From: Epiperipatus broadwayi
Lineage: Eukaryota > Onychophora > Udeonychophora > Euonychophora > Peripatidae
Direction of reading: 5' to 3'
DNA length: 64,000 nt
Assembly (NCBI GenBank): GCA_028023455.1
Contig: JAQFVV010012574.1
Span: 1,284,459-1,348,458 of the forward strand
Shown here: positions 49,292 through 59,879 of the stretch, piece after piece
How positions within the stretch are numbered: the stretch's first letter is position 1
Layout of the letters: every line of letters starts with the position of its first letter
Notes under the pieces: model-generated
What the model saw: the letters and a program-made list of their open reading frames with translations, nothing else
Database searches by the model: none
Told to the model about the DNA's origin: nothing
Program-made: the position numbers and the translations under genes

Positions 49292-49444
49292 AAGTAGAGT
49301 ATATATATATGTCAAGCGTTGTTAGCCGAGAGGTCATCGCAGCCGCCTTGCAAGCAAATAGTTGTTTGCAGACGGTTGTGGGTTCGCCTCCCGGCCGATG
49401 CTATGACACATGAAAAAAAATGAAAAAAAAGTAGAGTATATATA
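49292..49444 (+). mobile_element. tRNA-derived SINE with perfect 16-bp target duplication
   Basis: The body is 49,311-49,428: head GTCAAGCGTTGTTAGCCGAG, A box TTAGCCGAGAGGTCATCGC, B box GTGGGTTCGCCTCCC, tail GATGCTATGACACATG and two (A)8 runs. AAGTAGAGTATATATA stands on both sides without mismatch (49,292-49,307 and 49,429-49,444), and four extra TA-type bases separate the left copy from the body. A class II tRNA-like ancestor (Leu/Ser) is suggested by GCCGAG..GGT and the extra arm. This is the youngest SINE in the window. Confidence 0.92.
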
Positions 49445-50414
49445 CTTAAATTATATGTAATTAGAGATTTGAACACAGACTTTCAAGTTCCCTTCAATCA
49501 TAGAAAATTGAAATTTATAATTTAAATTGACGTCCTCTGCACACACTCACACATATATAAACAATTTTAATCAGTATTTTAATTTATCCAATTACCTAAC
49601 TAGGTATCATAAAGCAACATCATTTATTAATAATAATAATAAAATTACAACATTAAAAAATCAAGCAGTTAACAAGAATTTATTATATATATTGTATTCA
49701 CTTAATTGGTTTCTTCGATAATGATTTTCTTTTTATTCCTTTAAAAAACATCAGAGTCAAAAGTCAACATATCACATGATCGGCTGCATGTGTTTCTATT
49801 AAAATACAAAAAAAATAAATTAATGTTTAATTTTATTTCAAATTTAATGTATTCGTACTAAAATGTCAAACATATAACTATTAGAAGTGTGTAAGGTAAA
49901 ATTTACCTCCTAACTAATCTTTCTCAACCTTATATATATATATATAATCCTACACTCTTATGTAATCATGTATCATAATAATTATCAACAATGTTTCAAA
50001 CAAAAACAAAAAACACTCAGTTTGCAACTATATTTACTTTTTGAAAATTAAAAAAAAAAAAGATACCAATACTTAAAAAAACAATTGTCATTAGAAAAGT
50101 ATAATAAGTCTTACTAGAAGTCAAAGAAGGAAATGGCTGACAAAGATCTTCAACAGAGAACCTGGTAAATAAATAGTCAAATAGGTTATTGCTTAGAAGT
50201 TTATAAAGAGTATGATCATTGAAAGTGACAGATCTGAAGCCATGATCCATGAACTTTGGCATTCATGGTCTGCCACTTTATTATGGCCCTAAATCATGCA
50301 GGAAGGACTTAGTTATCTTTAAGAATAAGAATTTTAAATTTTTTATATAAATACTAATTAGATATTCTAAGGCAGCGTGTAATTTGTTTATATTAAATGT
50401 TTGTTATATATGTA
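49445..50414. other. AT-rich DNA with a weak 81-codon frame
   Basis: A minus-strand frame at 50,017-50,262 begins MPKFMDHGFRSVTFNDHTLY and ends in a hydrophobic run over a poly(A) tract. The part from 50,100 to 50,300 is a little richer in G+C. It was not recognised and may be a fragment of an old element. Confidence 0.4.
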
Positions 50415-50580
50415 AATAGAGGGAGTTGAACTCATAAATTTTTTAGTCTATTCATTCTCCATTCTGCACAAAATATTATATTGGGAATCATGTATCTTTT
50501 GTACATGTGTGTAGTTATGCTTGATATAGCATGGAGGATGAATAGATTGAAAAATACTGAATTCAAATCCCCCTATTCAT
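50415..50580. repeat. Fold-back element with about 49-bp arms
   Basis: AATAGAGGGAGTTGAACTCA and TTTTTTAGTCTATTCATTCT on the left pair with GGATGAATAGATTGAAAAAT and AATTCAAATCCCCCTATTCA on the right, about 85% matched, loop about 65 bases. It is related to the fold-back at 4.4 kb and the family B arms. Confidence 0.7.
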
Positions 50581-51212
50581 ATTATTTAGTTGTGTATTTT
50601 TATTATACAACTTGTTTGTGTTCTTCAGTATATATATATATATTATATTTAAAATAAAAGTATTAATAATATTGGTGGTTTATATTTTTTGATAGTTTAA
50701 AAAAAGCAGTTGTCATAATTCATTCAATAATCAGTGAGATTAGCTTATAAAAATTATACAAATTCTTTTCTGAATTTAAGTCGAGTAATTTGATTTACTA
50801 ATTCTTCATCAAATATTTAACCATATTAAAAAATATCAGTAGTTGTTGCCTATGAAATTTGATAGTTATTAACGTTTGTCTGGATTAGTTCTTTAACTAA
50901 CAATTGAACATAACTAAGTTGAGTCTTATGGTATAATTAACATGTTACATATATGGTTTCAGTTTTAATAGAGCTTATATATATATAATTATTTCTTAGA
51001 ATATTCTATTATTAAAAAATATTTTTATAAATAAAAAAAATGAAATTGTCTTTCAGCCTTTATTAACATAATATACAAATATTTTTTTGTTGTTTAAAAT
51101 AAAATATATTTTATATTTATTATCTTAAATGTGTTCCAAAGTACAAAAAATATCTTTGAAAAAAAAATATTTCGATCTTTACTAACAAAAGTAAAAAATT
51201 CATTTACAATTT
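50581..51212. other. AT-rich DNA, no gene seen
   Basis: Nothing recognised. Confidence 0.6.
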
Positions 51213-51705
51213 ATTGTGATGTGATGTATTGTAGCTTCTACTTAAACAAAATCAAGAATCTCTCAGCAATTATACCAAAAATAAACTTATTAACTACTTA
51301 ATTTTATATTCCCCAGTCTGTTTTTCCCATATTCTGCTCCATCCCATTTCCACAACATAATCTTTATCAACTCTACAGCCCTTATATCTAAATCCCCCTT
51401 ATCTTTTTCCAAACCCAGCATAAAAACCAATAATCTACTTTCTGTATAATCACTTTTTTTATATTTCCATAACTTCATTATATGTGCCCTTTCTGTTTTC
51501 AAACATTTACATTCAATTAATAAATGCCTAATATGTTATATTCCTTCCTTACATAATTTACAAACTAAATCACCCATATTTTTTCATTTACATGTATATT
51601 CTCTTGTTGCTAAGGATCCAGTTAGAGCCTTGAACAATAAACTACTTTCCTTACTATTATCATAAATTAACTCACACCTAATATTCTGTTTATTTCTATA
51701 TATAT
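51213..51705 (-). pseudogene. 5'-truncated copy of the 37.6-40.9 kb LINE (3' end only)
   Basis: Read on the minus strand, ATAGAAATAAACAGAATATT, AGGTGTGAGTTAATTTATGA, TTTGTAAATTATGTAAGGAA, GGGGGATTTAGATATAAGGG and TTGATAAAGATTATGTTGTG match 40,370-40,860 base by base with limited divergence, ending in the same ACATCACATCAC tail. A 70-codon frame at 51,290-51,502 (KLWKYKKSDYTESRLLVFML...) is the better-preserved version of the LINE C-terminus. The truncated 5' end and common 3' end are typical of target-primed reverse transcription. Confidence 0.88.
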
Positions 51706-52311
51706 ATATTTAAACTCTTTTTACTCTTCAACTACAACTGCCATCTAGAATCAGAAACTTAAGCTAAACCATAGAATTACAATTAATAAATTAATTAAAA
51801 CTATTCAATGTAAAACTAGCAAAACCTTCAGATCCAAAATTGAAGCAATACCATAATGTTTTATCATATATTGTATTTTTCTAGTATCTTATTATTGGTG
51901 TGGTTATTATGTAGTTTATTAAAAAAGAGTTAATTCTAAATTCTTAGTTTATATTCAGGGCCAGCAAAGGAGGGAACGAATGGTGTGATGGCTCTAAACT
52001 CCATATTTATCAAGGACTCATAATTGCATAATGTACTTTTGCAAAAATCAAACAATAAAAGAAAAGAATTTATCACTTACTAAATGAAACTACTTTATGT
52101 TTTTGCTAAAACTGTAATTTGTAGTCCCAAAACTGACTACCACATGTGATGTTATACAAATATAGATGCACTGGTCATATGATGCACATTTTCCAGCTAC
52201 ATACAGCACATATATCTAAATATCTCATAAAGTTTTGGTCACATTAATATAAAATTAAATGTTGTATAATTGAAATTAAAAAACTAAAAAAAAAAAAAGT
52301 TATTAATGTTA
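51706..52311. other. AT-rich DNA, no gene seen
   Basis: Nothing recognised except a small G+C-richer patch at about 51,958-52,010. Confidence 0.55.
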
Positions 52312-52385
52312 TGCCACTAAACATCACATGGTTACTCTGGTTGGCACTGAGTGGCACTACTGTATGGAGAAATTTTCCTGTTTTA
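52312..52385 (-). repeat. Family A fragment
   Basis: CCACTAAACATCACATGGTT then ACTCTGGTTGGCACTGAGTG and GCACTACTGTATGGAGA join two separated parts of the family A unit, so the copy carries an internal deletion or is a junction of two halves. Confidence 0.6.
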
Positions 52386-53580
52386 ATTAATGTTATATTA
52401 TTGAATTTTTCCTTTTCCCATGTATGTTGTCCTAAGATGGAGTGCATGTCTAAAGGAAACTTTTAAGTCTGGGTTCAAATCTCTTCTAATTAAATCAATA
52501 TACAATTTTGATGTTAAGTAATACATTTTCCTTCCATTTTTTAATTTGGAAATACAGCATAATTCATTTAATATTTGATAAATGCCTTATCATTTATTTG
52601 TCTAATAAAATAAATCATAAGATTAGAAAACATACTTAAATAAAACAAATTAATGTTTAAAAAAATTTCATACAATAATTAAAGAATAACACTAATAAAA
52701 ATATTTATTTAATAAGGTATGTGGAAATTTATTGCACTTAAAAATTTTTATAATATTTTTTTTTGGTTTTGTTAGATTTTATATTATTTTTTAGATACTC
52801 CTGCAAATAAGATATATATTTAATATCTATATATTTTTTAATCATATGTAAAAAAAAAAAAAAAGCATGCATAAAAACATTCCATGAGGCCACACATTTT
52901 CTGGGTGAATCTACTTAGTTTTATCAATTTTTAAAAAAAAATCAAAAATAATATTGATGTTACTTTCATTTTTCTAATAGTAATTATTTTCAGTAATAGA
53001 ATAAATCTTGCAATTCGTCATTTATTTCCAAAAATAAAATAATTTCATGAAAAATCTGAAATCTCATTTATTAGGTTTTTGAAAAATGATTTTATTTTTT
53101 TAAACTATTGAACATTTTTCTTCATTTTTTAAAATAATTTTCTATATATTATCTAGAACTCTCTAAATTGCAGACACTAAAATTATGTGATAAAAAATTA
53201 TTCTAAAAAAATTCCAAAAAATATAGGTGCATTAGACCCAGATTCAAAACTACTCACTGGAAAAGTCTTTAAGCAAGAAAATATTTTGGAGATATGGTTA
53301 TAGGATAACGGTATATAAAGATTGGTAGACCCCAACTAGTATAAAGAAATTTTGTTATATTCTACTTTCTACATCTTCACATACTAATTTTATTTGATGG
53401 TTCTCCTAATTTATATTGTGATGGTTATTTGACATCTCCCAGCTTATGTTGAAGAAATATTCCTTCCATCAGAAGATCAGATTTTCTTATATGTAACATA
53501 TATATTTTTCTCTGCATTGTTAAAATATCTATTCTATTTTAGGTTTTATCTTTTATATTATATCTTCTCTTATTTCTGAG
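52386..53580. other. AT-rich DNA, no gene seen
   Basis: No repeats or coding frames. The last about 25 bases (ATATTATATCTTCTCTTATT, TCTGAG) form a pyrimidine-rich tract ending in AG. Confidence 0.55.
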
Positions 53581-53655
53581 TTCAAAATGTCGACTCTTTC
53601 TCATTATGCACAATTAAATTATGGTTCTTCAAATAATTATTCTTCTATTGTAATG
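53581..53655 (+). other. Candidate exon ending at the edge of repeat R
   Basis: A 75-base segment lies between a pyrimidine-rich acceptor-like site (TTCTGAG at 53,574-53,580) and a donor-like site (TAATG|GTAAGAAT at 53,655/53,656). An ATG in a fair context (CAAAATGT) at 53,587 opens 23 codons that end in phase 0 at the donor. Everything past the donor is the repeat described next. This rests on short motifs only. Confidence 0.25.
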
Positions 53656-56600
53656 GTAAGAATTGTCCCTCCACGCAACAAAATCTAGAACATAGGCAAA
53701 ATACACTAAAGCTGATCGAATCCAGATGCTGTGATCCAGAATCCGACCAACATTCAACCCTTTCACCTCTGCTCAATGATTTACTACCCTATGGATGACA
53801 TTCCTCAACATACACAGACAATCAATTCACTCTCGGTCCAGCAGTCACTCCCAGTAAAACAAGAGACTCATAATTTAACTAATTTATCACTGATTTGATA
53901 AGATATATACACATATGGCTAAGTAATTAATTATAGAACTTAACAGGCTGATCTACATATATATGAAATAGTGTATGTGTAATTAAATATAGAATTGGAT
54001 AAAATGAATTCACGGACAATAAAATATGCAAACGAATTATAATTTTAAATATGATTACTTTAATAAAACAATAGCAAACAATAGATCAAAACATACCAAA
54101 TTATATGGTGGGAACGTGAGATATAATGCTCGCAGGTGTTAGATAACTGCTGAGATCCATGTTATATATTTCATTATAAGCATTTAATAATGTGTAATGC
54201 GGTATTGGAATTTCATGCCTAGATTAATTAATATGCCAAATCTCTAGCTTTTTTGTAGTCTACTAGATCATGCAGAACTTTATAGCCAAAGTTATATAAC
54301 TAACTATCATAATGCTCCTATAGCATCTATTTAATACAAAGTTAATTCGAGTATGTAATTAGGCTCAGACATACGCAGGTTAGCATGTTAACCTAGATTA
54401 GGACGTATACTAATGCTAGATAAGCATTTAACATAAAAGAGAGAGAAAACTGATTTATTATAGATTTACCTATATTCTCTATGGCACATGTTAAAATATC
54501 AATTAAGCAAAAAGGTGCGAATGAGTCATTATTCATGGGCTTCAGTCTCCAAAGACTCGGTTTTCCCTAAGACTGCTCAACTTGCCACGAATAAGAAGAT
54601 TAGTAGTTCAGGTAGTCGGATAAGTGCTATGAATCATCTAGGCCCTTGTGCCCTAGTTCTAAAAGTGTGCTTGAACCCGAACGAAAGTGGATGAGAGTGA
54701 CCTCCGCCAGCACATCATCGAGAATCATGCAGAAAGCTGATAAGTGTACATTGCGTACTTTGTAAAGACACATCCGCAACTCATACATATATAGAATGCA
54801 ATTGCGTAACATTATATTATCGTGCCTTAAAATTAGATAGCGTATATTTGCATATCTATATAATCCAGTTCTCAAATTTAGTATTTTGAATATACTATTA
54901 AGGGACTAAATTAATTAGTAACCTAGTTTAATATTATCCCCTGCATCTCAACATAAATAAATCTAAGGAGGATAAAGCATATTTGCAGGGTAATTACAAA
55001 TAAAATATTAAAATATGCTTTGAAAATATTTCTGTGGCTAGTTCCGGTGATATATGAGTGTATAAATAGTTATACTTCATAACTAAAATTAAGCAAACTA
55101 CATAAAATAGCTAGATAACTTATTATTGTAATATTGATACCCAAAACTTAATCAGTAACATAATATGATCTCGAAACAGCAAGTGAGAATGAAGAATAAT
55201 AATTCAATTGATTAATATTAAATTATAGTGAAGATTTGAAATTATCTTCACAAATCGATAAGCTAAAATGATATTTAGAAATACTTGCAGTTTCGAGTCA
55301 TTTGGCATATTAAATACACATATTATATTAAAATGATAAAATCATAAAACAAAATTGAATATATTTAGAAATAGGCAAAAAAGAACCGCAGAAAATTATA
55401 CATTTAACCTTTTAACCGCTAATTATATTATTGGTTGTATGAGGTAAAAATCAAATCTTTTAATTGGCCAACTCACAAACTGAAGACAAAGACTATTGTT
55501 AAAACATATTCGCCTATAATATTAAATTCAACTCAGATACGTTTATAAAAAGTATATTACTAATTTTTCAGGTTATGAAGAGAACGAAAGTTCTTTCAAA
55601 AATAAATTGCTATTTATTTATTCTAAAATATTTAATTTCGGCAACATAAAAGCTATAATATAAACAAAAAGGTCGACTTTTACGTTATAGAAAAGTAAAT
55701 ATTTCTTTTTATTAAATCTTCAATATTTTTACAAATATCTTCGATATTTTTCGAAAATAATTTTGTTTTTTTAGTATTCTCTCTGAAAATAATTTTAATT
55801 TCTCAAAATATACTTTTATAATACTTTAAAATCATATTCGAAATGAAAATCTCAGCGTTTTTCTTTATTTTCTTTGATCAGGTGATTTCTTTGTTCTTTC
55901 CAGCCAATCAGAATGTCTTTTTCGGCTGAGAGCATGCTAAGAACCAATCACAAATGATGTTCTTTCTTTGTTTAGGTTTAAATGCGTTTTTTTTATTTTT
56001 TACTTGTAAAATAATTCGGAAGAGGGCACCATCTTACAGAACTTTTAAAAACCTATTCAATACCTGTTTAACGAATATTTTAGCATAAGAACTGGCAGAG
56101 TTAGAGTGACGTCAGATGTCTACGAGGAGCCTCGTAAGAGGCGGGAAAAGAGTTAAAATAGATTATTAGGAGTTTTACAATTTAAAAGAGATTTCGAGTT
56201 TTACATTATAAAAGAGAATTTAAATTTTATAATCAGGCAAGACTTAGCATTTAACAATCTTCTTGTAGATTTTAGTAAAGGTGTTTGATGAAAGCAGATT
56301 TAGTGAATAGCTAGCTTTTAAAAATAGAGAAACGAAAGACAGTTTATAGACAAGAGCTCTGAAAAAATTTACCGTTTAGTTGTTTCCATTGCAGCTGGTT
56401 TTGAAGCACTTGCGACGATAGTAAGTTGACACTTGATGATAATGCACAGTTAACAGAGATTTTCCATTGGCTACTTTTGGCTGGTGATGGCATTAGGTTT
56501 CATTGGATTGAAGCTCTCCATTCTCCGTGAGGAGAGATGGTGAATTACGGCCTCTACTCGCACATTTTAAGGTGAAACCGACGTGGATTCAGTCTATAGT

Positions 56601-56689
56601 TCACTTAATATATATATAGTATTTATACCTTTTGAAATCTGCACACCTGTTATTTTTTTGCGTAGCTGAACAATCCATTTTATTTTAGC
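53649..56689. repeat. Repeat R, copy 1 (2.29 kb plus a 745-bp insertion)
   Basis: Begins TGTAATGGTAAGAATTGTCC and ends CAATCCATTTTATTTTAGC. It matches copy 2 at 61,278-63,608 in the same orientation; over the first about 375 bases I count roughly four substitutions and one short indel. Several differences are CA against TG at the same place (for example TAATGG against TAACAG), the mark of a lost CpG, so the original start was probably TGTAACGG. A TATA-like TATAAATAC stands on the minus strand about 60 bases from the right end. No conserved coding frame: the 82-codon minus frame shared by both copies changes mostly at amino-acid-altering positions. See copy 2 for interpretation. Confidence 0.9.
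55408..56152. mobile_element. TTAA-flanked piggyBac-like non-autonomous insertion in repeat R copy 1
   Basis: These 745 bases are absent from copy 2, where the uninterrupted CATTTAAAATAG is kept at 63,044-63,055. TTAA stands on both sides (55,404-55,407 and 56,153-56,156). The inner ends CCTTTTAACCGC and, in reverse complement, CTCTTTTCCCGC are similar and resemble piggyBac-type ends. No transposase is coded. The right part holds two CCAAT boxes (CAGCCAATCAG near 55,900 and AACCAATCAC near 55,944), an ETS-like CGGAAGAGG, a perfect CRE (TGACGTCA near 56,107), a TACGAGGAGCCTCGTA hairpin and an E2F-like GGCGGGAAAA, all within 260 bases, so it might act as a promoter. A TTAA-microhomology deletion in copy 2 is the alternative. 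Confidence 0.7.
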
Positions 56690-57671
56690 CAAACATTTAA
56701 TTATTCCCACTGGCAGAAAAACTCATTTCTTTATTTAGACAAACAATTTTAGCTATAACAAAGTAATTTAGATTCTGTTTTCCCTGCTTATCTTGTTGTT
56801 AACATTATATATTTCAAACAATATCCACACTATTTTAGGATTAAATGCGTGACCTACATCAAATCTGTTTCCAAAATCGAATGTTATCTTGACAAAATTA
56901 CCCTGTAATTTTGCAGAAAACACTTTATAACCAGAGGCGGTAGAATAAATGCAGAATAACAAGAGATATGTATATGCGATTTCACTAATACAATAATAAA
57001 GTTGCTAAATAATTTAACTAAAATATTTCTTAAAATAGAAATGTCTATAAAATGAATTTACCTATCTGTAATATATATATATATACCATTAACATAAATA
57101 ATTTAGACTAAAATATTTCCTAAATTGGAAATATTTATAAAATTGATACATATCTGTAATCTATACATATTCAATTAAATTACAGACATACTGCTCACAT
57201 ATATATACGTGATTCTGCATCTATAATAATTCAATGTTATTTAGATGGGTACTCTGGGAGGGTTTAAACCTGGCATATAGATAGCTGTGTGGGTAACATA
57301 AGTGAAATGGGTAGATGGATGAAACTGACCATTTCATATCCCCAAACTTACTTTTAAAAAAAACAAATAAAAAAAATGCCTTTACTTAATCTGGATTATT
57401 AATGATTAATGATCAAATGTTGGTTTTCATTTAAACAACCAAATTTAGAACTCTACTCATATCATAACACATCTCAAAGTATTCCTAGCCTTGCTTACTA
57501 TTACACTCAAGCTCCACCCCAATAAAACTTAGATTAAAATTAAGATATATAAAACAACAAAAAAAAATTTCCTAAGCTAATGAGATAATATAAATTTATA
57601 TATATATAAAAAAACTATATTTCTAAAGTGATACAAAAAAACAAATGCAAAAGTAATTAGATGTTAGTAAA
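56690..57671. other. AT-rich DNA between repeat R copy 1 and the open frame
   Basis: No recognisable gene. Near-duplicate phrases ACTAAAATATTTCTTAAAAT and ACTAAAATATTTCCTAAATT, each followed by TATAAAAT, occur near 57,020 and 57,110 with GGAAAT or AGAAAT between: a diverged tandem of about 90 bases. Confidence 0.5.
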
Positions 57672-57730
57672 TGCCAGGGTTGGTTAGTTTAATATACAAG
57701 TAAAAGGTAGGGGTTTGATCCATATACTTA
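57672..57730 (+). repeat. tRNA-like (SINE head) fragment
   Basis: GGGTTGGTTAGTTTAATATA followed by GTAGGGGTTTGATCC resembles an A box and a B box at the right spacing and is similar to the head of the SINE at 36.86 kb. No body was recognised. Confidence 0.35.
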
Positions 57731-57965
57731 TGATTGTTTAAGTAGGATCTGGGAGTTGTTTGATATCTGGCTTTAGTCTAGGAGGACAGTAAACTCCTAT
57801 GACCATCATATTTTCTTTCAATGCTATTGCCATCTCATCTTTCCACATCCTATTTATATATGTGTTTTCCTCTTGGCATTACTCATGTGGTTTTAGGTTT
57901 AAATCTGATCTTGGCAGCACACCAATCTCTACCTCTGTCAATATGCTGGTAATGTGATATTTTGA

Positions 57966-59126
57966 TCAGGGTTTGATCCCATTTATTGAAGGGCAAGTAC
58001 TGTAAAAGAAACCCAAATGATAGCTTAAAAGAAACCCAAAGGATGGCTTATCTGGTGGTTTCTTGTGCAACACAGTTGAAAGATTGGCATGTAAATCAGA
58101 CCATCCAAATGGTTTCTCAATGGTCCTCCAAGGTTCACTGTAAAACCAATGCTTCTCCAGACCAGAAGCCACAGTTTGATTTTCATCCAACCTACTATAA
58201 CTGCTTTGAATAAACCTATGCTCCTGTTTGAACAGCTGCTTACTTTCTAAGGACTCTGGAGGTCTACCTTGCTAGCAATGAAAGTCTCTAAAATCCTTCT
58301 GGCCCAAACTGCCTACTTTATTGGTCAACACTACCAACTGTTGGTATTTCAGGTGTTTAAACTTAACTGGATGTCTATCAATACTATTCATGACATCCTG
58401 ACCAGAATGGGATACCATCCTATACTCAAGTTCCAGCAGTGCCACACTCCATATCACTGTGGGACTACTGTTACCAACCTCCAGATCAATATTAAATTTT
58501 TCAGCTCCATTCAATATTCCTAGATCAGATGGACCTTTTGCAGTTTCTTTCTCTATACTCTGGTACATCTGATCCTCTATACTCTCTTGCTTGTTCAACT
58601 CCTCTATTCTATCTACATTATCCCTCTTTTCTTTCTGATCTATCTTTGGAATCTCCAAAATTACAACTTTCTCCATCTTTGGGCTCACAACCTCCTCCTT
58701 GCAACATTTCTGCTCTTTTCTCTGATGTCTTTCTTCTAGCTCAGACCGACATGAAACCTCTGCTCTTTTCTTCATCTGTGCAGCCGCTTCCTTGATATAT
58801 TGCTCAAAGATTCTTTCTATCTTTAGCCGCTCCCCCTTATGATCCTCTTCTATGTCTAAAATTTCTCTCCGATAAACTTCCTCTAGCTCTAATAGTTCCT
58901 TTGCAGTGTCACCACCACTAGGCAAACCAGACTGGTGGCACAACTGGTGGTACAACAAATCATTCTGGCATTGAAGGGCCACCAGGTCTTTTTTTAACAT
59001 TAAGGTCATCCTGGCCCCTTCCTTTTTTATCATTAAGGACACCTCCAATATCATGGTCCATGTTGCCTTGGTATATCCCTCATGGGTTATTTCACTGAAT
59101 GCTGTCTTCTTTATACTATCATTCAT
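57966..59126 (-). CDS. Unidentified coiled-coil protein frame, 284 codons, in-frame TAG, then 101 more codons
   Basis: This is the only long open frame in the window. On the minus strand an ATG at 59,126 (A at -3; an in-frame TAA lies 36 bases upstream, so no longer start is possible) opens 284 codons to a TAG at 58,274-58,272. The same frame then stays open for 101 codons to a TGA at 57,966. Residues about 75-145 are highly charged and helical (ELLELEEVYRREILDIEEDH and following), a likely coiled coil. Residues 160-200 are acidic. After the TAG comes a Trp/Pro/Phe-rich stretch (WFYSEPWRTIEKPFGWSDL). No zinc knuckle, signal peptide or known domain was seen. G+C is clearly above the surroundings. 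It lies between the two R repeats, in the place a gag-like gene would take. A host retrocopy, an element protein or a recent pseudogene are all possible. An AATAAA lies just before the final stop. Function unknown. Confidence 0.55.
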
Positions 59127-59879
59127 TATTAAGTCTTCTAAATATTTTATTAAAATGGCTTATCACCACTCTCCCCATCCGGAAATGGTTCTACTCCTGG
59201 TCCAACTCTCCAATAACCTCAGCCTACTTCTAACGTGCCCTATCTCCATTATATATAGTGTCATACTTAACTTATAAAATAATTTAATCAAATTATGATA
59301 GCTACACCTAATATATTTATCGAATTTTCGGCCTAATATAGATATAGTTCATAAATTATAATGTTAGAAATTCAAAATATAAGTTATATAAAATTCATGA
59401 ATCAATATTTATTAAAATAAAGTTAATTCTTACCAAGTGCCTGTCTCTTTTTAAATCAACTGCAATCGTTTCTACTAATAAAAAAAAAAATTATAAAGAT
59501 TTATTATTGTGCTTAATATTATTATTATCATTACTATGCCAGTTTTAATTTTATTTGAGTACCCATACAATAACATAGTTTTTTGAATCTTGCCCAACTC
59601 ATTTCATTGTCCGTATCCAATTCTAAAATATTACCAAAATATTACAAAAACATTAGATTTCCTTTATTATTAATATGCTTTTCTCACTCCTGATGACAAC
59701 ATTTATAATGAGAGACATATGGTCTTCTCTGAGTGCCAGTCATCAGTGAGCAAGTAACATTAAGCTTATGCACATCATATATCAAAAAAAAATTTTAATT
59801 GCTTATTAGACCACTCCAATAATAATGAAGGACAGTAGTGCGCCAGCAAAAGAGAACAAAAAAAATTTTGACCTCTCCA
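59127..59879. other. Upstream flank of the open frame, then AT-rich DNA
   Basis: On the minus strand ACTATATATAATGG at about 59,260 is TATA-like and lies 130 bases before the ATG. It is followed by a 28-codon frame (MEIGHVRSRLRLLESW...) that ends before the main ATG. Beyond 59,280 the sequence is AT-rich with nothing recognised. Confidence 0.4.

Noticed and set aside
49311-49428. Possible functional tRNA gene
   Set aside because: A tRNA-like A and B box are present, but the sequence has a non-tRNA tail, an A-rich end and a target duplication, so it is a SINE.
54627-54875. 82-codon minus-strand frame conserved in both R copies (also 62,265-62,513)
   Set aside because: Differences between the two copies are mostly amino-acid-changing, and the frame is only open because the copies are nearly identical. 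No known domain.
58529-59277. Plus-strand open frames opposite the coiled-coil frame
   Set aside because: They are antisense shadows of the longer minus-strand frame; their Ser/Leu/Pro-rich composition mirrors its Glu/Lys codons.
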